Positions 37,654 to 48,134 of a DNA stretch of 64,000 bases are shown here, piece by piece; within the stretch, counting starts at the first letter, position 1; every line of letters starts with the position of its first letter. Origin of the DNA: Pelagibacteraceae bacterium AG-426-I15 (GTDB lineage: Bacteria > Pseudomonadota > Alphaproteobacteria > Pelagibacterales > Pelagibacteraceae); the NCBI GenBank assembly GCA_003213135.1, contig QCNT01000002.1:106637-170636 (forward strand), in the 5' to 3' direction. The notes beneath the pieces are model-generated. The model made no database searches. It saw only the letters and a list, made by a program, of their open reading frames with translations, and was not told the origin of the DNA. The position numbers and the translations under genes are program-made.

Positions 37654-39729
37654 ATGCCTAGAAGTCATAACTTAGAGAGATATAGAAATATTGGTATCAT
37701 GGCACACATTGATGCCGGCAAAACCACTACTACAGAAAGAATATTATACTATACGGGCAAGAGTCATAAGATCGGTGAAGTTCATGATGGTGCAGCAACA
37801 ATGGATTGGATGGAACAAGAACAAGAGAGAGGCATAACAATTACTTCAGCTGCAACAACCTGTTTCTGGAGAGAAAATAGAATAAACATTATAGATACAC
37901 CTGGACATGTTGACTTTACAATTGAAGTTGAAAGATCTTTAAAAGTTCTTGACGGAGCAGTCGCAGTTTTTGACGGCGTAGCTGGTGTTGAACCTCAGTC
38001 TGAAACGGTCTGGAGACAAGCAGATAAGTATAAAGTACCAAGAATATGTTTTGTTAATAAATTAGACAGAACCGGAGCTGACTTTTTTAACTGTGTTGAA
38101 ATGATTAAAGATAGACTTGGAGCAAAGCCATTAGTTATGCAAATACCTGTCGGAATAGAAGCTTCTTTAAAAGGTGTCGTAGATTTAGTGAAGATGAAAG
38201 CAGTTATATGGAAGGATGAAAAACTTGGAGCCGAATTCGAATACGTCGAAATACCCTCTGATCTTAAAGATCAAGCTGAAAAATATAGAAAAGAATTAAT
38301 AGAAACGGCTGTTGAACAAGACGAAAAATTAATGGATGATTATTTAAACGGCAAGGATATAGCAGAAAAAGATATCATATCTTGTATTAGAAAAGGTTGT
38401 TTAAAATTCGATTTTGTGCCAGTTTTTACTGGATCCGCCTTCAAAAACAAAGGTGTCCAACCACTATTAGATGCAGTTGTAGATTTTTTACCTAGTCCTA
38501 AAGATTTAAATTCAATTAAAGGAACAAAGCCAAATTCAAAAGATGAAATAGAAAGAAAATTTGAAGACAAAGAACCTTTTTCAGCTCTAGCTTTTAAGGT
38601 TGCAAATGATCCATTCGTTGGTTCGCTAACATTTATTAGAATTTATTCAGGAACTCTAAAGTCAGGAACCGGGATTTATAATAGTTCCAAAGATAAAGAG
38701 GAGAGAGTTGGCAGAATGCTTTTAATGCATGCAAATAGTCGTGAAGACGTTAAAGAGGCTAATGCAGGAGATATAGTTGCTTTGGCCGGTTTAAAAAACA
38801 CTATCACAGGACATACTTTATGTGATGAAGAGAACCCAATCGTATTAGAACCAATGGAGTTTCCAGATCCAGTAATTGAAATCGCCGTAGAACCAAAAAC
38901 TAAAGGAGACCAAGAAAAAATGGGCGAAGCTTTGGGTAGATTAGCTAAAGAGGACCCTTCGTTCAAAGTAACTTCTGACGAAGAGTCAGGACAAACTATA
39001 ATAAAAGGTATGGGTGAATTACATTTAGATATAATTGTAGACAGAATGAAAAGAGAGTTTAAAGTCGAAGCAAATATTGGTGCTCCTCAGGTAGCATACA
39101 GAGAAACTATTTTAAAACCAGTTTCAAATACTTATATACACAAAAAACAAAGTGGTGGTGCCGGACAGTTTGCAAAAGTGGAGTTGTCCGTTGAACCACT
39201 TGAACCTGGAAAAGGTAGAGAAGTTGATAATAAAATTAAAGGCGGATCTATTCCTAAAGAGTTTATACCTGGTGTTGAAAAAGGTATTGAAAGTGTTGCC
39301 GATAACGGAATTTTAGCTGGCTTTCCATTAATTGATTATAAGGTAACCATAGTAGATGGTTTGCACCACGATGTAGATTCAAGCGTGTTAGCTTTTGAAA
39401 TTGCTTCAAGATATTGTTTTAAAGAGGCCTGTACAAAAGCAAGTTTAAAACTTTTAGAACCTATAATGAGAGTCGAGGTTATAACCCCAGAAGACTATAT
39501 GGGTGATGTTATAGGTGATTTAAATAGTAGAAGAGGTCAAGTATCCACAACAGATAAAAGAGGGAACGCAACAGTGATAAGCGCAATGGTTCCTTTAGCC
39601 AATATGTTTGGTTATATAAATAATTTAAGATCAATGTCACAGGGTAGAGCACAATATTCAATGTTCTTTGATCATTATGCAAAAGTACCGCAAAATGTTC
39701 AAGACGAAGTAACAAAGAAAATGGCATAA
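37654..39729 (+). CDS. fusA: Elongation factor G
   Basis: EF-G drives translocation with GTP. The 691-residue product has G1 [19 protein letters not shown] near residue 17, [28 protein letters not shown] and [10 protein letters not shown]. Domain IV ([13 protein letters not shown]) and [15 protein letters not shown] are also present. rpsJ follows after 3 bp, with no tuf gene between. Confidence 0.99.
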   Translation: MPRSHNLERYRNIGIMAHIDAGKTTTTERILYYTGKSHKIGEVHDGAATMDWMEQEQERGITITSAATTCFWRENRINIIDTPGHVDFTIEVERSLKVLDGAVAVFDGVAGVEPQSETVWRQADKYKVPRICFVNKLDRTGADFFNCVEMIKDRLGAKPLVMQIPVGIEASLKGVVDLVKMKAVIWKDEKLGAEFEYVEIPSDLKDQAEKYRKELIETAVEQDEKLMDDYLNGKDIAEKDIISCIRKGCLKFDFVPVFTGSAFKNKGVQPLLDAVVDFLPSPKDLNSIKGTKPNSKDEIERKFEDKEPFSALAFKVANDPFVGSLTFIRIYSGTLKSGTGIYNSSKDKEERVGRMLLMHANSREDVKEANAGDIVALAGLKNTITGHTLCDEENPIVLEPMEFPDPVIEIAVEPKTKGDQEKMGEALGRLAKEDPSFKVTSDEESGQTIIKGMGELHLDIIVDRMKREFKVEANIGAPQVAYRETILKPVSNTYIHKKQSGGAGQFAKVELSVEPLEPGKGREVDNKIKGGSIPKEFIPGVEKGIESVADNGILAGFPLIDYKVTIVDGLHHDVDSSVLAFEIASRYCFKEACTKASLKLLEPIMRVEVITPEDYMGDVIGDLNSRRGQVSTTDKRGNATVISAMVPLANMFGYINNLRSMSQGRAQYSMFFDHYAKVPQNVQDEVTKKMA

Positions 39730-39732
39730 GAT

Positions 39733-40041
39733 ATGGAAAAACAAAACATAAGAATAAATTTAAGAGCGTATGACAATAAGATATTAGATATATCTACACA
39801 GGAGATAGTTAATACCGCAAAAAGAACTGGTGCTCAAGTCAAAGGACCTATTCCTTTACCAACTAAAATAGAAAAATTTACTGTATTAAGATCACCTCAT
39901 ATTGATAAAAAAAGTAGAGAGCAATTTGAGACAAGAACTCACAAAAGATTAATAGATATAATAGAACCAACACCACAGACAGTTGAAGCATTGATGAAAT
40001 TAGACTTAGCTTCAGGTGTAGATATAGATATTAAAATATAA
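39733..40041 (+). CDS. rpsJ: 30S ribosomal protein S10
   Basis: The 102-residue product shows [33 protein letters not shown] and the C-terminal VDIDIKI. It opens the S10 gene group here joined directly to fusA. In other bacteria S10 also acts in antitermination with NusB. Confidence 0.98.
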   Translation: MEKQNIRINLRAYDNKILDISTQEIVNTAKRTGAQVKGPIPLPTKIEKFTVLRSPHIDKKSREQFETRTHKRLIDIIEPTPQTVEALMKLDLASGVDIDIKI

Positions 40042-40043
40042 TT

Positions 40044-40841
40044 ATGACACTAGGATTAGTAGGAAAAAAAATTGGAATGAGCAGGGAGTTCTTGGAATCT
40101 GGAACTTCTGTACCAGTTACTGTAGTAAGAGTTGAAAAAGGAAGAATAATAGATATTTATAACAAAGAAAAAAATGGTTATTCGGCTGTAAAGTTAGGTT
40201 TTTTAAAAATAAAGCCATCTAAATTAACGAATCAAATGAAAGGCTTTTTTGCGAAGAAAAATACCGAACCAAAAAAAATATTAAAAGAATATAGGGTTGA
40301 TAAACCCGAAGATTTTAAACTTGGTAGCGAGATTGGATTAGAATTATTTAAGGATGTAAAATTTATAGACGTTAGATCTAAAACAGTAGGAAAAGGTTTT
40401 GCCGGACCAATGAAAAGATGGAATTTCTCAGGTTTAAGAGCTACACATGGTGTTTCTGTTTCCCATAGGTCACATGGATCTACAGGTCAAAGGCAAGATC
40501 CAGGTAAAGTTTTTAAAAACAAAAAAATGGCCGGTCACATGGGCTCTAAATTTAGAACTTTACTAAATTTAGAAATCGTTAAATCTGATATGGAAAATAA
40601 TTTAATATATATAAAAGGTTCAATACCTGGATCAAAAAATTCAACAGTATTTTTAAGAAAATCGGTTAAAGAAATAAATAGAAAAACATCGATTGAAAAA
40701 GAAAAAACAGTTAAACAGGTTCAGCAAAGTGCTAAAAAGACGGCTCCAAAAGAGGAAAAAAAGGAAGAATCACAAAAAGCAGCAGCAAACAAAACAACTG
40801 AAAAAAAAGATGTGCCTAAAAAAGAGGCAAAAGGTAAGTAA
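40044..40841 (+). CDS. rplC: 50S ribosomal protein L3, with long Lys/Glu-rich C-terminal tail
   Basis: L3 reaches the peptidyl transferase centre. The core (residues 1-213) matches the family, with GLVGKKIGMSR, SHGSTGQRQDPGKVFKNKKM (with the Gln methylated in E. coli) and MAGHMG. The 265-residue total is about 55 residues longer than E. coli L3. The extra part is a low-complexity tail rich in Lys, Glu, Ala and Thr from about residue 214 on. Confidence 0.98.
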   Translation: MTLGLVGKKIGMSREFLESGTSVPVTVVRVEKGRIIDIYNKEKNGYSAVKLGFLKIKPSKLTNQMKGFFAKKNTEPKKILKEYRVDKPEDFKLGSEIGLELFKDVKFIDVRSKTVGKGFAGPMKRWNFSGLRATHGVSVSHRSHGSTGQRQDPGKVFKNKKMAGHMGSKFRTLLNLEIVKSDMENNLIYIKGSIPGSKNSTVFLRKSVKEINRKTSIEKEKTVKQVQQSAKKTAPKEEKKEESQKAAANKTTEKKDVPKKEAKGK

Positions 40842-40844
40842 CTT

Positions 40845-41480
40845 ATGAATATAGACATTTTAAATATAGATGGGATTAAGTCAAAAAGCATTAGTATTTC
40901 AGACAATTTAACTGGTCTCAAAGTGAATTATAAACTTCTAAAATATGTAATTGATTGGCAATTAAACCACGGAAAAAAAAGGGTGGCAAAAACTAAACAA
41001 AGAAATGAGATTACCGGATCAACTAGAAAAATATATGCACAAAAGGGAACAGGCGGAGCTAGGCACTCTAGTAGAAAAGCCCCAATATTTATCGGCGGAG
41101 GAATAGCGCACGGTCCAAAAGGAGATAAATATAAAGTAAAAAAAATAAATAAAAAAATGCGAAAATTGGCTTTAGCTCAAACTATATCAAAAAAGAGTTC
41201 TAATAAAGAATTATTTGTTTTAGACGATATTAAAAAACAGATCAAAAAAACAAAAACTTTTTACAGCTTCTTATCTAAAAACAAAATAAATAATGTTCTT
41301 ATAATTTCTGACAAAGAAACACATAAAAATATTAGTAAGTCAGTTAGAAATATACCCGATGTTAAATTGATAAGCGATGATGGTGCTAATGTATACGATC
41401 TTATAAAATTTAAAAACGTTTTATTCACAACTTCATCTATTAAAAAAATTCAAGATAGGATTTTAAATGAAAAAAATTAA
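40845..41480 (+). CDS. rplD: 50S ribosomal protein L4
   Basis: L4 lines the exit tunnel and in E. coli represses the S10 operon. The 211-residue product has QRNEITGSTRKIYAQKGTG, RHSSRKAPIFIGGGIAHGPK and the C-terminal Rossmann-like domain. It overlaps rplW by 14 bp. Confidence 0.98.
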   Translation: MNIDILNIDGIKSKSISISDNLTGLKVNYKLLKYVIDWQLNHGKKRVAKTKQRNEITGSTRKIYAQKGTGGARHSSRKAPIFIGGGIAHGPKGDKYKVKKINKKMRKLALAQTISKKSSNKELFVLDDIKKQIKKTKTFYSFLSKNKINNVLIISDKETHKNISKSVRNIPDVKLISDDGANVYDLIKFKNVLFTTSSIKKIQDRILNEKN

Positions 41481-41760
41481 TTATTTAGATTCGATTATAT
41501 CGCCAATTATAACTGAGAAGGCAACAAACCAATCAGAGCAAAATAAAGTAACATTTAAAATTCACAAAAATGCTTCAAAAAAATCTATAAAAAAAAGTAT
41601 TGAAAAGATTTTTAAAGTTACAGTTGTTAAAATAAATACAATTAATAAAAAAGGTAAAAACAAAATGGTAAGAGGAAAATTAGGAAAAAAAAGCGGTTTT
41701 AAAAAAGCCTTAGTAACTCTGAAGAAAGGACAGAGTATTGATCTTTCCTTAGGAGCTTAA
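41467..41760 (+). CDS. rplW: 50S ribosomal protein L23
   Basis: L23 is at the tunnel exit and docks trigger factor and SRP. The 97-residue product has SPIITEKATNQSEQNKVTF, and VTVVKINTINKKGKNKMVRG follows. The start overlaps the end of rplD. Confidence 0.98.
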   Translation: MKKINYLDSIISPIITEKATNQSEQNKVTFKIHKNASKKSIKKSIEKIFKVTVVKINTINKKGKNKMVRGKLGKKSGFKKALVTLKKGQSIDLSLGA

Positions 41761-41763
41761 ACA

Positions 41764-42597
41764 ATGAGTCTTAAAACTTATAAACCTTACACAAAATCTA
41801 CAAGAACAACTGTTCTGGTTGATAGAAAAGGTTTGTGGAAAGGCAGACCCCTAAAATCCTTAACTTCAGGAAAAATATCGACTGGAGGAAGAAATAATCT
41901 GGGTAGAATTACTTCTAGATCAAAGGGATCTGGTCATAAAAAAAGATTTCGACAAATTGATTTTTATAGAAATAAATTTGATATGAAATCCAAAGTTGAA
42001 AGAATTGAATATGACCCAAATAGAACCTCGTACATTGCACTTATAAAATATGATGATGGTGTAAGAAATTATATTTTGTGTCCGAGAAATCTCAAGGTTG
42101 GTGACGAAATAGTTTCAGGTAATAAAAAAGAAATTAAAATTGGAAATTGCATGCCATTAAGCGATATACCCCCAGGAACAATTATACACAATGTTGAATT
42201 AGTAGATGGTGGCGGAGGAAAATTAGCAAGATCTGCTGGCTCGTCAGTTACTCTTTCAGGTTTTGACGATGAACATGCAATTTTGAAATTGTCCTCAGGA
42301 GAAACTAGAAAAGTCAGGTCTGCTTGTAAAGCTACAATTGGTTCAGTTTCAAATCCCGACCAAAAAAATATACAAATTGGAAAAGCGGGCAGAAATAGAT
42401 GGAAGGGTAAAAGACCATTAGTACGAGGCGTTGCAAAAAATCCTGTAGATCACCCTCATGGTGGAGGTGAAGGTAAAACATCTGGGGGAAGAAACCCTGT
42501 ATCTCCTTGGGGCCAATCAGCTAAGGGACTAAAAACTAGAAAACCTAAAAGAAGTGATATGCTGATAATATCTAGAAGAAAGAAGAGGAAAAAATAA
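41764..42597 (+). CDS. rplB: 50S ribosomal protein L2
   Basis: L2 is needed for subunit joining and peptidyl transfer. The 277-residue product has [31 protein letters not shown], and the conserved His block [18 protein letters not shown] near residue 226. The stop shares its last base with the rpsS ATG. Confidence 0.99.
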   Translation: MSLKTYKPYTKSTRTTVLVDRKGLWKGRPLKSLTSGKISTGGRNNLGRITSRSKGSGHKKRFRQIDFYRNKFDMKSKVERIEYDPNRTSYIALIKYDDGVRNYILCPRNLKVGDEIVSGNKKEIKIGNCMPLSDIPPGTIIHNVELVDGGGGKLARSAGSSVTLSGFDDEHAILKLSSGETRKVRSACKATIGSVSNPDQKNIQIGKAGRNRWKGKRPLVRGVAKNPVDHPHGGGEGKTSGGRNPVSPWGQSAKGLKTRKPKRSDMLIISRRKKRKK

Positions 42598-42986
42598 TGT
42601 CTAGAGGTATATGGAAAGGTCCTTTTGTGCATCCAAGCTTGTTAAAAAAAGTTGATAAGTTAAAAACTGGAGATAAAAAGAAACCAATTAAAACATGGTC
42701 AAGAAACTCAACTATTATACCAGAATTTGTTGGACATAGTTTTTTAATACATAACGGCAAATCATTTATTCCTATTACTGTATCAGAAGAAATGGTGGGG
42801 CATAAATTAGGTGAATTTTCTCCAACAAGAAAATTCATAGCTCATACAGCTGCAGACAAAAAAGCAGCAGCAGAAAAAGATTCAGGCGCTCCCAAAGCAG
42901 CTCCAGGAGCAGCACCAAAAGCGGCACCAGGCGCAGCACCAAAACCAGCGGCTCCCGTGAAAGGAAAAGAAGATGGAAAAAAGTAA
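42597..42986 (+). CDS. rpsS: 30S ribosomal protein S19, with Ala/Pro/Lys tail
   Basis: S19 binds 16S rRNA in the head with S13. The core ([31 protein letters not shown]) ends near residue 84. The total of 129 residues exceeds the usual 92 because of an Ala-Ala-Pro-Gly-Lys repeat tail, in which the unit AAPGAAPK recurs. That tail DNA (about 42885-42965) is richer in G and C than its surroundings. The gene overlaps rplV by 14 bp. Confidence 0.98.
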   Translation: MSRGIWKGPFVHPSLLKKVDKLKTGDKKKPIKTWSRNSTIIPEFVGHSFLIHNGKSFIPITVSEEMVGHKLGEFSPTRKFIAHTAADKKAAAEKDSGAPKAAPGAAPKAAPGAAPKPAAPVKGKEDGKK

Positions 42987-43335
42987 CTTGGTAAAAGCAA
43001 TAAACAAAAATGTAAGGAGCGGAGCAAGAAAAGCTAACCTTGTATTAAATTTTATAAAAGGGAAAAAAGCGGATCTAGCTATTCGAGACTTAGACTTTAC
43101 AAGAAAAAAAATTGCCCAAGATATTAAGAAAACCATAAAATCCGCAATAGCGAATGCAGAAAATAATTACCAATATGATGTAGACAATTTATATGTAAAA
43201 GAGGCATATGTGGGCAAGTCAATTGTTATGAAAAGGTTTAGACCAAGAGCCAAAGGTAGGGCCGCAGGCATTAAAAAACCTTACAGCAGAATAACAATAA
43301 TTTTAGAAGAAAAAGAAAAAAAGGATAAAAAATAA
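42973..43335 (+). CDS. rplV: 50S ribosomal protein L22
   Basis: L22 lines the exit tunnel. The 120-residue product has [18 protein letters not shown], the hairpin tip and [19 protein letters not shown]. The ATG lies inside the rpsS tail, whose Lys/Glu/Gly codons supply the purine-rich ribosome-binding site. Confidence 0.97.
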   Translation: MEKSNLVKAINKNVRSGARKANLVLNFIKGKKADLAIRDLDFTRKKIAQDIKKTIKSAIANAENNYQYDVDNLYVKEAYVGKSIVMKRFRPRAKGRAAGIKKPYSRITIILEEKEKKDKK

Positions 43336-44021
43336 TGGGACAAAAAGTAAATCCAATAAGTTTTAGACTAGGAATAAATAGACCTTGGGATTCAATATGG
43401 TTTGCCAAAAAAGGTGAATATGGAAAATTTTTGATAGAGGATTACAAAATCAGGAAATATATAAAAGAAAATATTAAAAATTCAGGAGTTTCAGAAATAA
43501 TTATAGAAAGATCTTCAAAAAAATGTACTGTGACTATTCACACATCTAGACCTGGATTTGTTATAGGAAAAAAAGGTTCTGATATTGAAAAAATAAAGAA
43601 GAAACTTTCAAAACTTACATCTAGCGAAATATTTCTTAATATTAAAGAAATAAAAAAACCAGAATTAAATGCATATTTAGTTGCTGAAAATATATCTCAA
43701 CAACTTGTCAAAAGAGTTGCATACAGAAGAGCAATGAAGAGAGCAATGCAATCTGCAATGAGATTAGGAGCAAAGGGAATCAAAGTTACATTAAGTGGTA
43801 GGTTGGCTGGAAACGAAATAGCTCGAAGTGAATGGTTAAGAGAGGGCAGTATTCCTCTTCACACACTAAGAGCCAATCTGGATTATGCTGAAGCTGAAGC
43901 ATTAACCACTTATGGTGTAATAGGTGTGAAAGTTTGGATTTATAAAGGTGAAATTTTTACAAAAGATTTAGATAAAGATAAAATGGGGAAAACAAAAAAT
44001 GCTTCAACCAACAAGAAGTAA
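43335..44021 (+). CDS. rpsC: 30S ribosomal protein S3
   Basis: S3 lines the mRNA entry channel. The 228-residue product has [20 protein letters not shown], a KH domain with [14 protein letters not shown] near residues 74-87 and the C-terminal [13 protein letters not shown]. It overlaps rplP by 23 bp. Confidence 0.99.
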   Translation: MGQKVNPISFRLGINRPWDSIWFAKKGEYGKFLIEDYKIRKYIKENIKNSGVSEIIIERSSKKCTVTIHTSRPGFVIGKKGSDIEKIKKKLSKLTSSEIFLNIKEIKKPELNAYLVAENISQQLVKRVAYRRAMKRAMQSAMRLGAKGIKVTLSGRLAGNEIARSEWLREGSIPLHTLRANLDYAEAEALTTYGVIGVKVWIYKGEIFTKDLDKDKMGKTKNASTNKK

Positions 44022-44403
44022 GTATAGAAAAGCACATAAAGGAAGAATTCACGGTAAAGCAACAAGGGTTGCGACTTTGAATTACGGATCATATGGTCTA
44101 AAGGCAATTGAACCTGAAAGAGTTTTAGGAAAACAAATCGAAGCTGCTAGAGTGGCATTAACAAGATACATGCAAAGAACCGGAAAAGTTTGGTCAAGAG
44201 TTTTTCCAAATATTCCAGTTTCAAAAAAACCTACCGAAGTAAGAATGGGTAAAGGTAAGGGGTCACCTGAATTTTGGGTGTGCAGAGTCAAGCCTGGAAG
44301 AATATTATTTGAAGTTGATGGCGTAACTGAGGAAGTTGCTAAAGTAGCACTTTATAAAGCTTCCGCAAAATTACCTATAAAAACAAAATTTGTGAAGAGA
44401 TAA
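43999..44403 (+). CDS. rplP: 50S ribosomal protein L16
   Basis: L16 helps place tRNA in the A and P sites. The 134-residue product has [35 protein letters not shown] and [13 protein letters not shown]. Its first 23 bases lie within rpsC, an unusually long overlap for two ribosomal protein genes. Confidence 0.98.
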   Translation: MLQPTRSKYRKAHKGRIHGKATRVATLNYGSYGLKAIEPERVLGKQIEAARVALTRYMQRTGKVWSRVFPNIPVSKKPTEVRMGKGKGSPEFWVCRVKPGRILFEVDGVTEEVAKVALYKASAKLPIKTKFVKR

Positions 44404-44404
44404 T

Positions 44405-44590
44405 ATGAAAAAAAAAGATACGAAAAAATTAAGTCCTGATCAGTCTATTAGAGAGATACAGAAATTAAAAAAAGATCTTTTTAATATGAGATTTAAAAAG
44501 ATCAATGGTCAAATTCAAAGTCCCGCAGAATTTACTAAGCTTAAAAAAAATATAGCAAGACTTTATAGCAATATAGGAAACAAAAAATGA
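44405..44590 (+). CDS. rpmC: 50S ribosomal protein L29
   Basis: The 61-residue helical-hairpin protein shows [20 protein letters not shown] and the NIARLYS block. It overlaps rpsQ by 4 bp, the standard order rplP-rpmC-rpsQ. Confidence 0.95.
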   Translation: MKKKDTKKLSPDQSIREIQKLKKDLFNMRFKKINGQIQSPAEFTKLKKNIARLYSNIGNKK

Positions 44591-44817
44591 CCAAAAAAAT
44601 TTTAGAAGGAATAGTAGTAAGTGACAAAAGCAACAAAACAGTAGTTGTTGAAGTTAAAAGGAAATTTCAACATCCATTTTATGGTAAAGTTATATCAAGA
44701 TCTAAAAAATATCATGCACATGATGAAAAAAATAAATTTAAAAAAGGCGATTTGGTTAAAATAATAGAAAGCAAACCAATATCAAAACTTAAAACATGGG
44801 AAGTGATAGATAAATGA
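44587..44817 (+). CDS. rpsQ: 30S ribosomal protein S17
   Basis: S17 is an early-assembly OB-fold protein. The 76-residue product has [20 protein letters not shown] and [19 protein letters not shown]. It overlaps rplN by 4 bp. Confidence 0.97.
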   Translation: MTKKILEGIVVSDKSNKTVVVEVKRKFQHPFYGKVISRSKKYHAHDEKNKFKKGDLVKIIESKPISKLKTWEVIDK

Positions 44818-45182
44818 TACAGGTACAAACAGAACTTCAGGTAGCAGACAACACAGGGGCGAAAAGAGTTGAATGTATTAAGGTCCTAGGTGGTTCAAAA
44901 AGAAGATATGCCGGAGTTGGTGATCTAATTGTTGTAAGCGTCAAAGACGCGCTACCTAATGGAAAAGTTAAAAAAGGGTCTGTACATAAAGCAATAATAG
45001 TAAGGACTAAAAAAGAAATATTTAGAAAAGACGGTTCAAAAGTACAATTTGATAATAATTCAGTAGTTTTAACTGATGAAAAAGGAGAACCAATTGGCAC
45101 AAGAATTTTTGGTCCAGTTACTAGGGAACTTAGATACAAAGGACAAACAAAAATAATCTCATTAGCACCGGAGGTATTATAA
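44814..45182 (+). CDS. rplN: 50S ribosomal protein L14
   Basis: The 122-residue product has [36 protein letters not shown] and [16 protein letters not shown] sequence ([11 protein letters not shown]). rplX starts 1 bp after the stop, with a GGAG site in the rplN 3' end. Confidence 0.98.
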   Translation: MIQVQTELQVADNTGAKRVECIKVLGGSKRRYAGVGDLIVVSVKDALPNGKVKKGSVHKAIIVRTKKEIFRKDGSKVQFDNNSVVLTDEKGEPIGTRIFGPVTRELRYKGQTKIISLAPEVL

Positions 45183-45183
45183 A

Positions 45184-45420
45184 ATGTTCTTAAAAAAAGG
45201 TATTACGGTTAAAGTTTTATCAGGGAAAGATAAAGGAAAGAATGGTGAAATAATTCAAATAGACAGATCAAGAGATTTAGCAAAGGTTAAAGCTCTAAAT
45301 ATGGTAAAAAAACATAAAAAGCCAACAAAGGAAAATAAAGGTGGAATAATTTCAAAAGAGGCCTTTATACATCTATCAAATTTAAAAAAAGTTGATGAAA
45401 AAAAGAAAGATAAAAAATGA
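45184..45420 (+). CDS. rplX: 50S ribosomal protein L24 (short form)
   Basis: L24 starts 50S assembly. The product has a KOW motif, [19 protein letters not shown], near residues 9-27, and [19 protein letters not shown] follows. At 78 residues it is about 25 shorter than E. coli L24 and ends in a Lys/Asp-rich tail, lacking most of the C-terminal part. It overlaps rplE by 4 bp. Confidence 0.95.
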   Translation: MFLKKGITVKVLSGKDKGKNGEIIQIDRSRDLAKVKALNMVKKHKKPTKENKGGIISKEAFIHLSNLKKVDEKKKDKK

Positions 45421-46040
45421 CACCAAGACTTAAAGAAAAATATAAAAATGAAATAGTAAAAACTTTGATGACAAAGCTTAATCAAAAGAACGTTTACTCA
45501 GTTCCAAGAATTAATAAAATTGTTGTTAATATGGGTCTCGGTTTAGATGGAAATGACCAAAAAATTCTAAAATCATGCGTTCAAGATATTGCAGCAATAA
45601 CTGGCCAACAGCCAATTATCACAAAGTTTAAAAAATCTATATCAAATTTTAAAACAAGAAAAGGTACAAGCGCAGGTCTTAAAGTAACATTACGCAACAA
45701 TAGAATGTTTGAATTTTTAGATCGACTAGTAAATATTGCATTACCAAGAATTAAGGATTTTAGAGGTTTACAAACATCTGGTTGTGATAAATTTGGAAAT
45801 TATAGTTTTGGTATAAAAGAACATATAATCTTTCCTGAAATAAACTTTGATAAAGTTGAAAGAATTAGAGGTTTAGATATTACAATAGTCACAAACAGTA
45901 ATTCTATTGAAAATACGGTTACACTCTTAAAAGAGTTTAATTTTCCTATGGTAGAAAGTCCACGGAAAAAAATAAAAATACAACAAATTAAAAATGAACA
46001 AATTAAAAAAGGAGAAGGGGAAAAAAATGGCAAAAACTAG
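45417..46040 (+). CDS. rplE: 50S ribosomal protein L5, with C-terminal tail
   Basis: L5 binds 5S rRNA. The core has [32 protein letters not shown] and a DITIVTNS block. The total of 207 residues is longer than the usual 179. The additional tail, rich in Lys, Gln, Glu and Gly, is encoded by the purine-rich DNA that also provides the rpsN ribosome-binding site. Confidence 0.97.
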   Translation: MTPRLKEKYKNEIVKTLMTKLNQKNVYSVPRINKIVVNMGLGLDGNDQKILKSCVQDIAAITGQQPIITKFKKSISNFKTRKGTSAGLKVTLRNNRMFEFLDRLVNIALPRIKDFRGLQTSGCDKFGNYSFGIKEHIIFPEINFDKVERIRGLDITIVTNSNSIENTVTLLKEFNFPMVESPRKKIKIQQIKNEQIKKGEGEKNGKN

Positions 46041-46332
46041 CGCGATACAAAGAAATTTAAAAAGAATTAGAATGACAAAAAAATTTGAAAATAGAAGAAA
46101 AAAACTTAAAAAAATAATAAATAACAAAAAACTGCCTTTGAATGAAAGGTTTGCTGCCCAACTAAAACTAACTAAACTTCCAAAAAATTCAGCAAGAACA
46201 CGAATTAGAAACAGATGCGAAATTTCTGGACGACCTCATGGAGTTTACAGAAAATTAAGAATTTCAAGAATTGCACTAAGACAAATGGCTTCCTCAGGTA
46301 AAATACCTGGAATGACGAAGTCTAGCTGGTAA
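46027..46332 (+). CDS. rpsN: 30S ribosomal protein S14
   Basis: The 101-residue product begins [13 protein letters not shown] and has RTRIRNRCEISGRPHGVYRK and GMTKSSW at the end. It is the long, zinc-free type, without the paired CxxC of zinc S14. The ATG at 46027 is chosen because GGAGAAGGGG stands just upstream and the length equals the family standard; an upstream Met would add 11 Lys-rich residues. It overlaps rplE by 14 bp. Confidence 0.97.
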   Translation: MAKTSAIQRNLKRIRMTKKFENRRKKLKKIINNKKLPLNERFAAQLKLTKLPKNSARTRIRNRCEISGRPHGVYRKLRISRIALRQMASSGKIPGMTKSSW

Positions 46333-46340
46333 GGAGAATT

Positions 46341-46739
46341 ATGAATTTAGTCGATCCTATTGGAGATATGTTAACAAGAATAAGAAACGGTCAGATGAGA
46401 TCGTTGAATAAAATTAGTATACCTTTTTCTAATTTTAGGTTGAAAATTTTGGATGTATTAAAAAAAGAAGGATATATAATTGATTTTTATCTGCAAGATA
46501 CTAAAGAGAAAACAAAATCTATCCTTGTAGTTTTAAAATATTACGAGGGTCAACCAGTAATTAAAGAAATTAAAAGGATTTCAAAACCAGGAAGACGTGT
46601 GTACTCAAGAGCAGTTAGTATACCTAAAATCAAAAATGGTTTAGGTGTAGCTATTTTATCTACAAGCAAAGGCGTTATGTCTGACGCCGAGGCTGTAAAA
46701 AACAATCTTGGTGGAGAAATAATTTGTAGGGTGTTTTAA
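46341..46739 (+). CDS. rpsH: 30S ribosomal protein S8
   Basis: S8 is an early 30S binder and in E. coli represses the spc operon at rplE. The 132-residue product has DPIGDMLTRIRNGQMR and the C-terminal VAILSTSKGVMSDAEA. AAGGAGAA stands before the ATG, one of the clearest ribosome-binding sites in the cluster. Confidence 0.98.
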   Translation: MNLVDPIGDMLTRIRNGQMRSLNKISIPFSNFRLKILDVLKKEGYIIDFYLQDTKEKTKSILVVLKYYEGQPVIKEIKRISKPGRRVYSRAVSIPKIKNGLGVAILSTSKGVMSDAEAVKNNLGGEIICRVF

Positions 46740-47278
46740 TGTCAAAATTAGGAAAAAAAATAATTTTATTGCCAAAAGAGTCAAAAATTGACATCCAAGG
46801 AAACTCAGTAACGGTTTCTGGACCAAAAGGTTCTGAAAAGATTCTTTTTAATGAAAAAGTTTTTTCACCTAAAATTAATGAAAAAAATGAATTTAAAATA
46901 GCCCCAATTAAAAAAGATAAAAATTCTTCAGCTATGTGGGGGACTTATAGAAGCTTAATTAATAATGCCATTTTGGGAGTAACAAAAGGACATGAAAAAA
47001 ATTTAGAATTAAATGGCGTTGGATTTAAGGTTGCTCAACAAGCAGATCAATTAAAATTAAAACTAGGTTTCAGCCACGAAGCTATTTACAAAGTTCCAAA
47101 GGGAATTAATATCAAAATTGAAAAACAAACTAAAATTAGTATCACAGGAACTGATAAAGCCTTAGTATCAAAAGTAGCTTCAGAAATTAAATCCTTAAAA
47201 CCTGTTGAGCCATACAAAGCAAAAGGTATTAAAGAAAAAGATCAATTTGTAATAAGAAAAGAAGGAAAGAAAAAATAA
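46739..47278 (+). CDS. rplF: 50S ribosomal protein L6
   Basis: The 179-residue product has the duplicated L6 fold. It shows [38 protein letters not shown] and the C-terminal [14 protein letters not shown]. It overlaps rpsH by one base. Confidence 0.98.
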   Translation: MSKLGKKIILLPKESKIDIQGNSVTVSGPKGSEKILFNEKVFSPKINEKNEFKIAPIKKDKNSSAMWGTYRSLINNAILGVTKGHEKNLELNGVGFKVAQQADQLKLKLGFSHEAIYKVPKGINIKIEKQTKISITGTDKALVSKVASEIKSLKPVEPYKAKGIKEKDQFVIRKEGKKK

Positions 47279-47280
47279 AA

Positions 47281-47631
47281 ATGAAAATGGATCTAAATAA
47301 AAAAAGAACTATAAGAAATAGAAAAAAATTAAAAAGCGTTAGCTACGATAGATATAGAATTACAGTGTCAAAATCATTGAATAATATTTCAGCTCAAATT
47401 ATCGATGATAATGTAAACAAAACTATTGTATCAGCATCATCAAATGAAAAAGAAATTAGAAGTAATAAAGTTAAAAAAATGGAAATGTCAAAAATTATAG
47501 GCGAAACATTAGCAAAAAGGGCAGCAGAAAAAAAAATAACTAAAGTTTATTTTGATAGAGGTGGTTTTAAATATCACGGAAGAATAAAATCTCTTGCTGA
47601 AGCGTTAAGAAAAAATGGGTTAAATTTTTAA
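47281..47631 (+). CDS. rplR: 50S ribosomal protein L18
   Basis: L18 binds 5S rRNA with L5 and L25. The 116-residue product has [18 protein letters not shown] and [21 protein letters not shown] second ATG at 47287 would remove two residues. rpsE begins at its last base. Confidence 0.97.
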   Translation: MKMDLNKKRTIRNRKKLKSVSYDRYRITVSKSLNNISAQIIDDNVNKTIVSASSNEKEIRSNKVKKMEMSKIIGETLAKRAAEKKITKVYFDRGGFKYHGRIKSLAEALRKNGLNF

Positions 47632-48134
47632 TGAGAGAAAATGGAATTATAGAAAAACTTGTAGCAATAAACAGAATCACAAAAGTAGTTAAAGGTGGTA
47701 GAAGATTCGGTTTTGCTGCTCTCGTGGTAGTTGGAGACCAAAAAGGCTCTATAGGTATTGGAAAGGGTAAATCAAAACAAGTTCCAGATGCTATAAAAAA
47801 AGCTACCGAGGTGGCTAAAAAAAGTATGATAAAAATTCCACTGAAGGATGGAAGAACCTTACATCATGACATTTATTCTAAAAATGGTTCTGGAAAAATT
47901 TTAATGAGATCTGCACCTACTGGTACCGGCATTATAGCAGGAGGATCTGTAAGAGCAGTATGTGAAGTTCTTGGAATTCAAGATGTTGTTGCTAAGTCAC
48001 TAGGATCACCGAATCCCCATAATGTTTTAAAAGCTCTTATTAGTGGTTTAAAAAATCAAAGCTCACCAAAACATCTCTCTGCTTTAAGAGGTAAAAAAAT
48101 TTCTGAGATAGTAAAAAAAAGGGAAACTAAATGA
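47631..48134 (+). CDS. rpsE: 30S ribosomal protein S5
   Basis: S5 helps control decoding accuracy. The 167-residue product has [26 protein letters not shown] and the [20 protein letters not shown] block. Its 3' end overlaps rplO by 4 bp, so the rpmD (L30) gene usually found here is absent. Confidence 0.99.
   Translation: MRENGIIEKLVAINRITKVVKGGRRFGFAALVVVGDQKGSIGIGKGKSKQVPDAIKKATEVAKKSMIKIPLKDGRTLHHDIYSKNGSGKILMRSAPTGTGIIAGGSVRAVCEVLGIQDVVAKSLGSPNPHNVLKALISGLKNQSSPKHLSALRGKKISEIVKKRETK

Noticed and set aside
42842..43136. Ala- and Phe-rich minus-strand open frames opposite rpsS/rplV.
   Set aside because: They mirror the GC-rich repeat tail of S19 and the start of L22; composition alone explains them.
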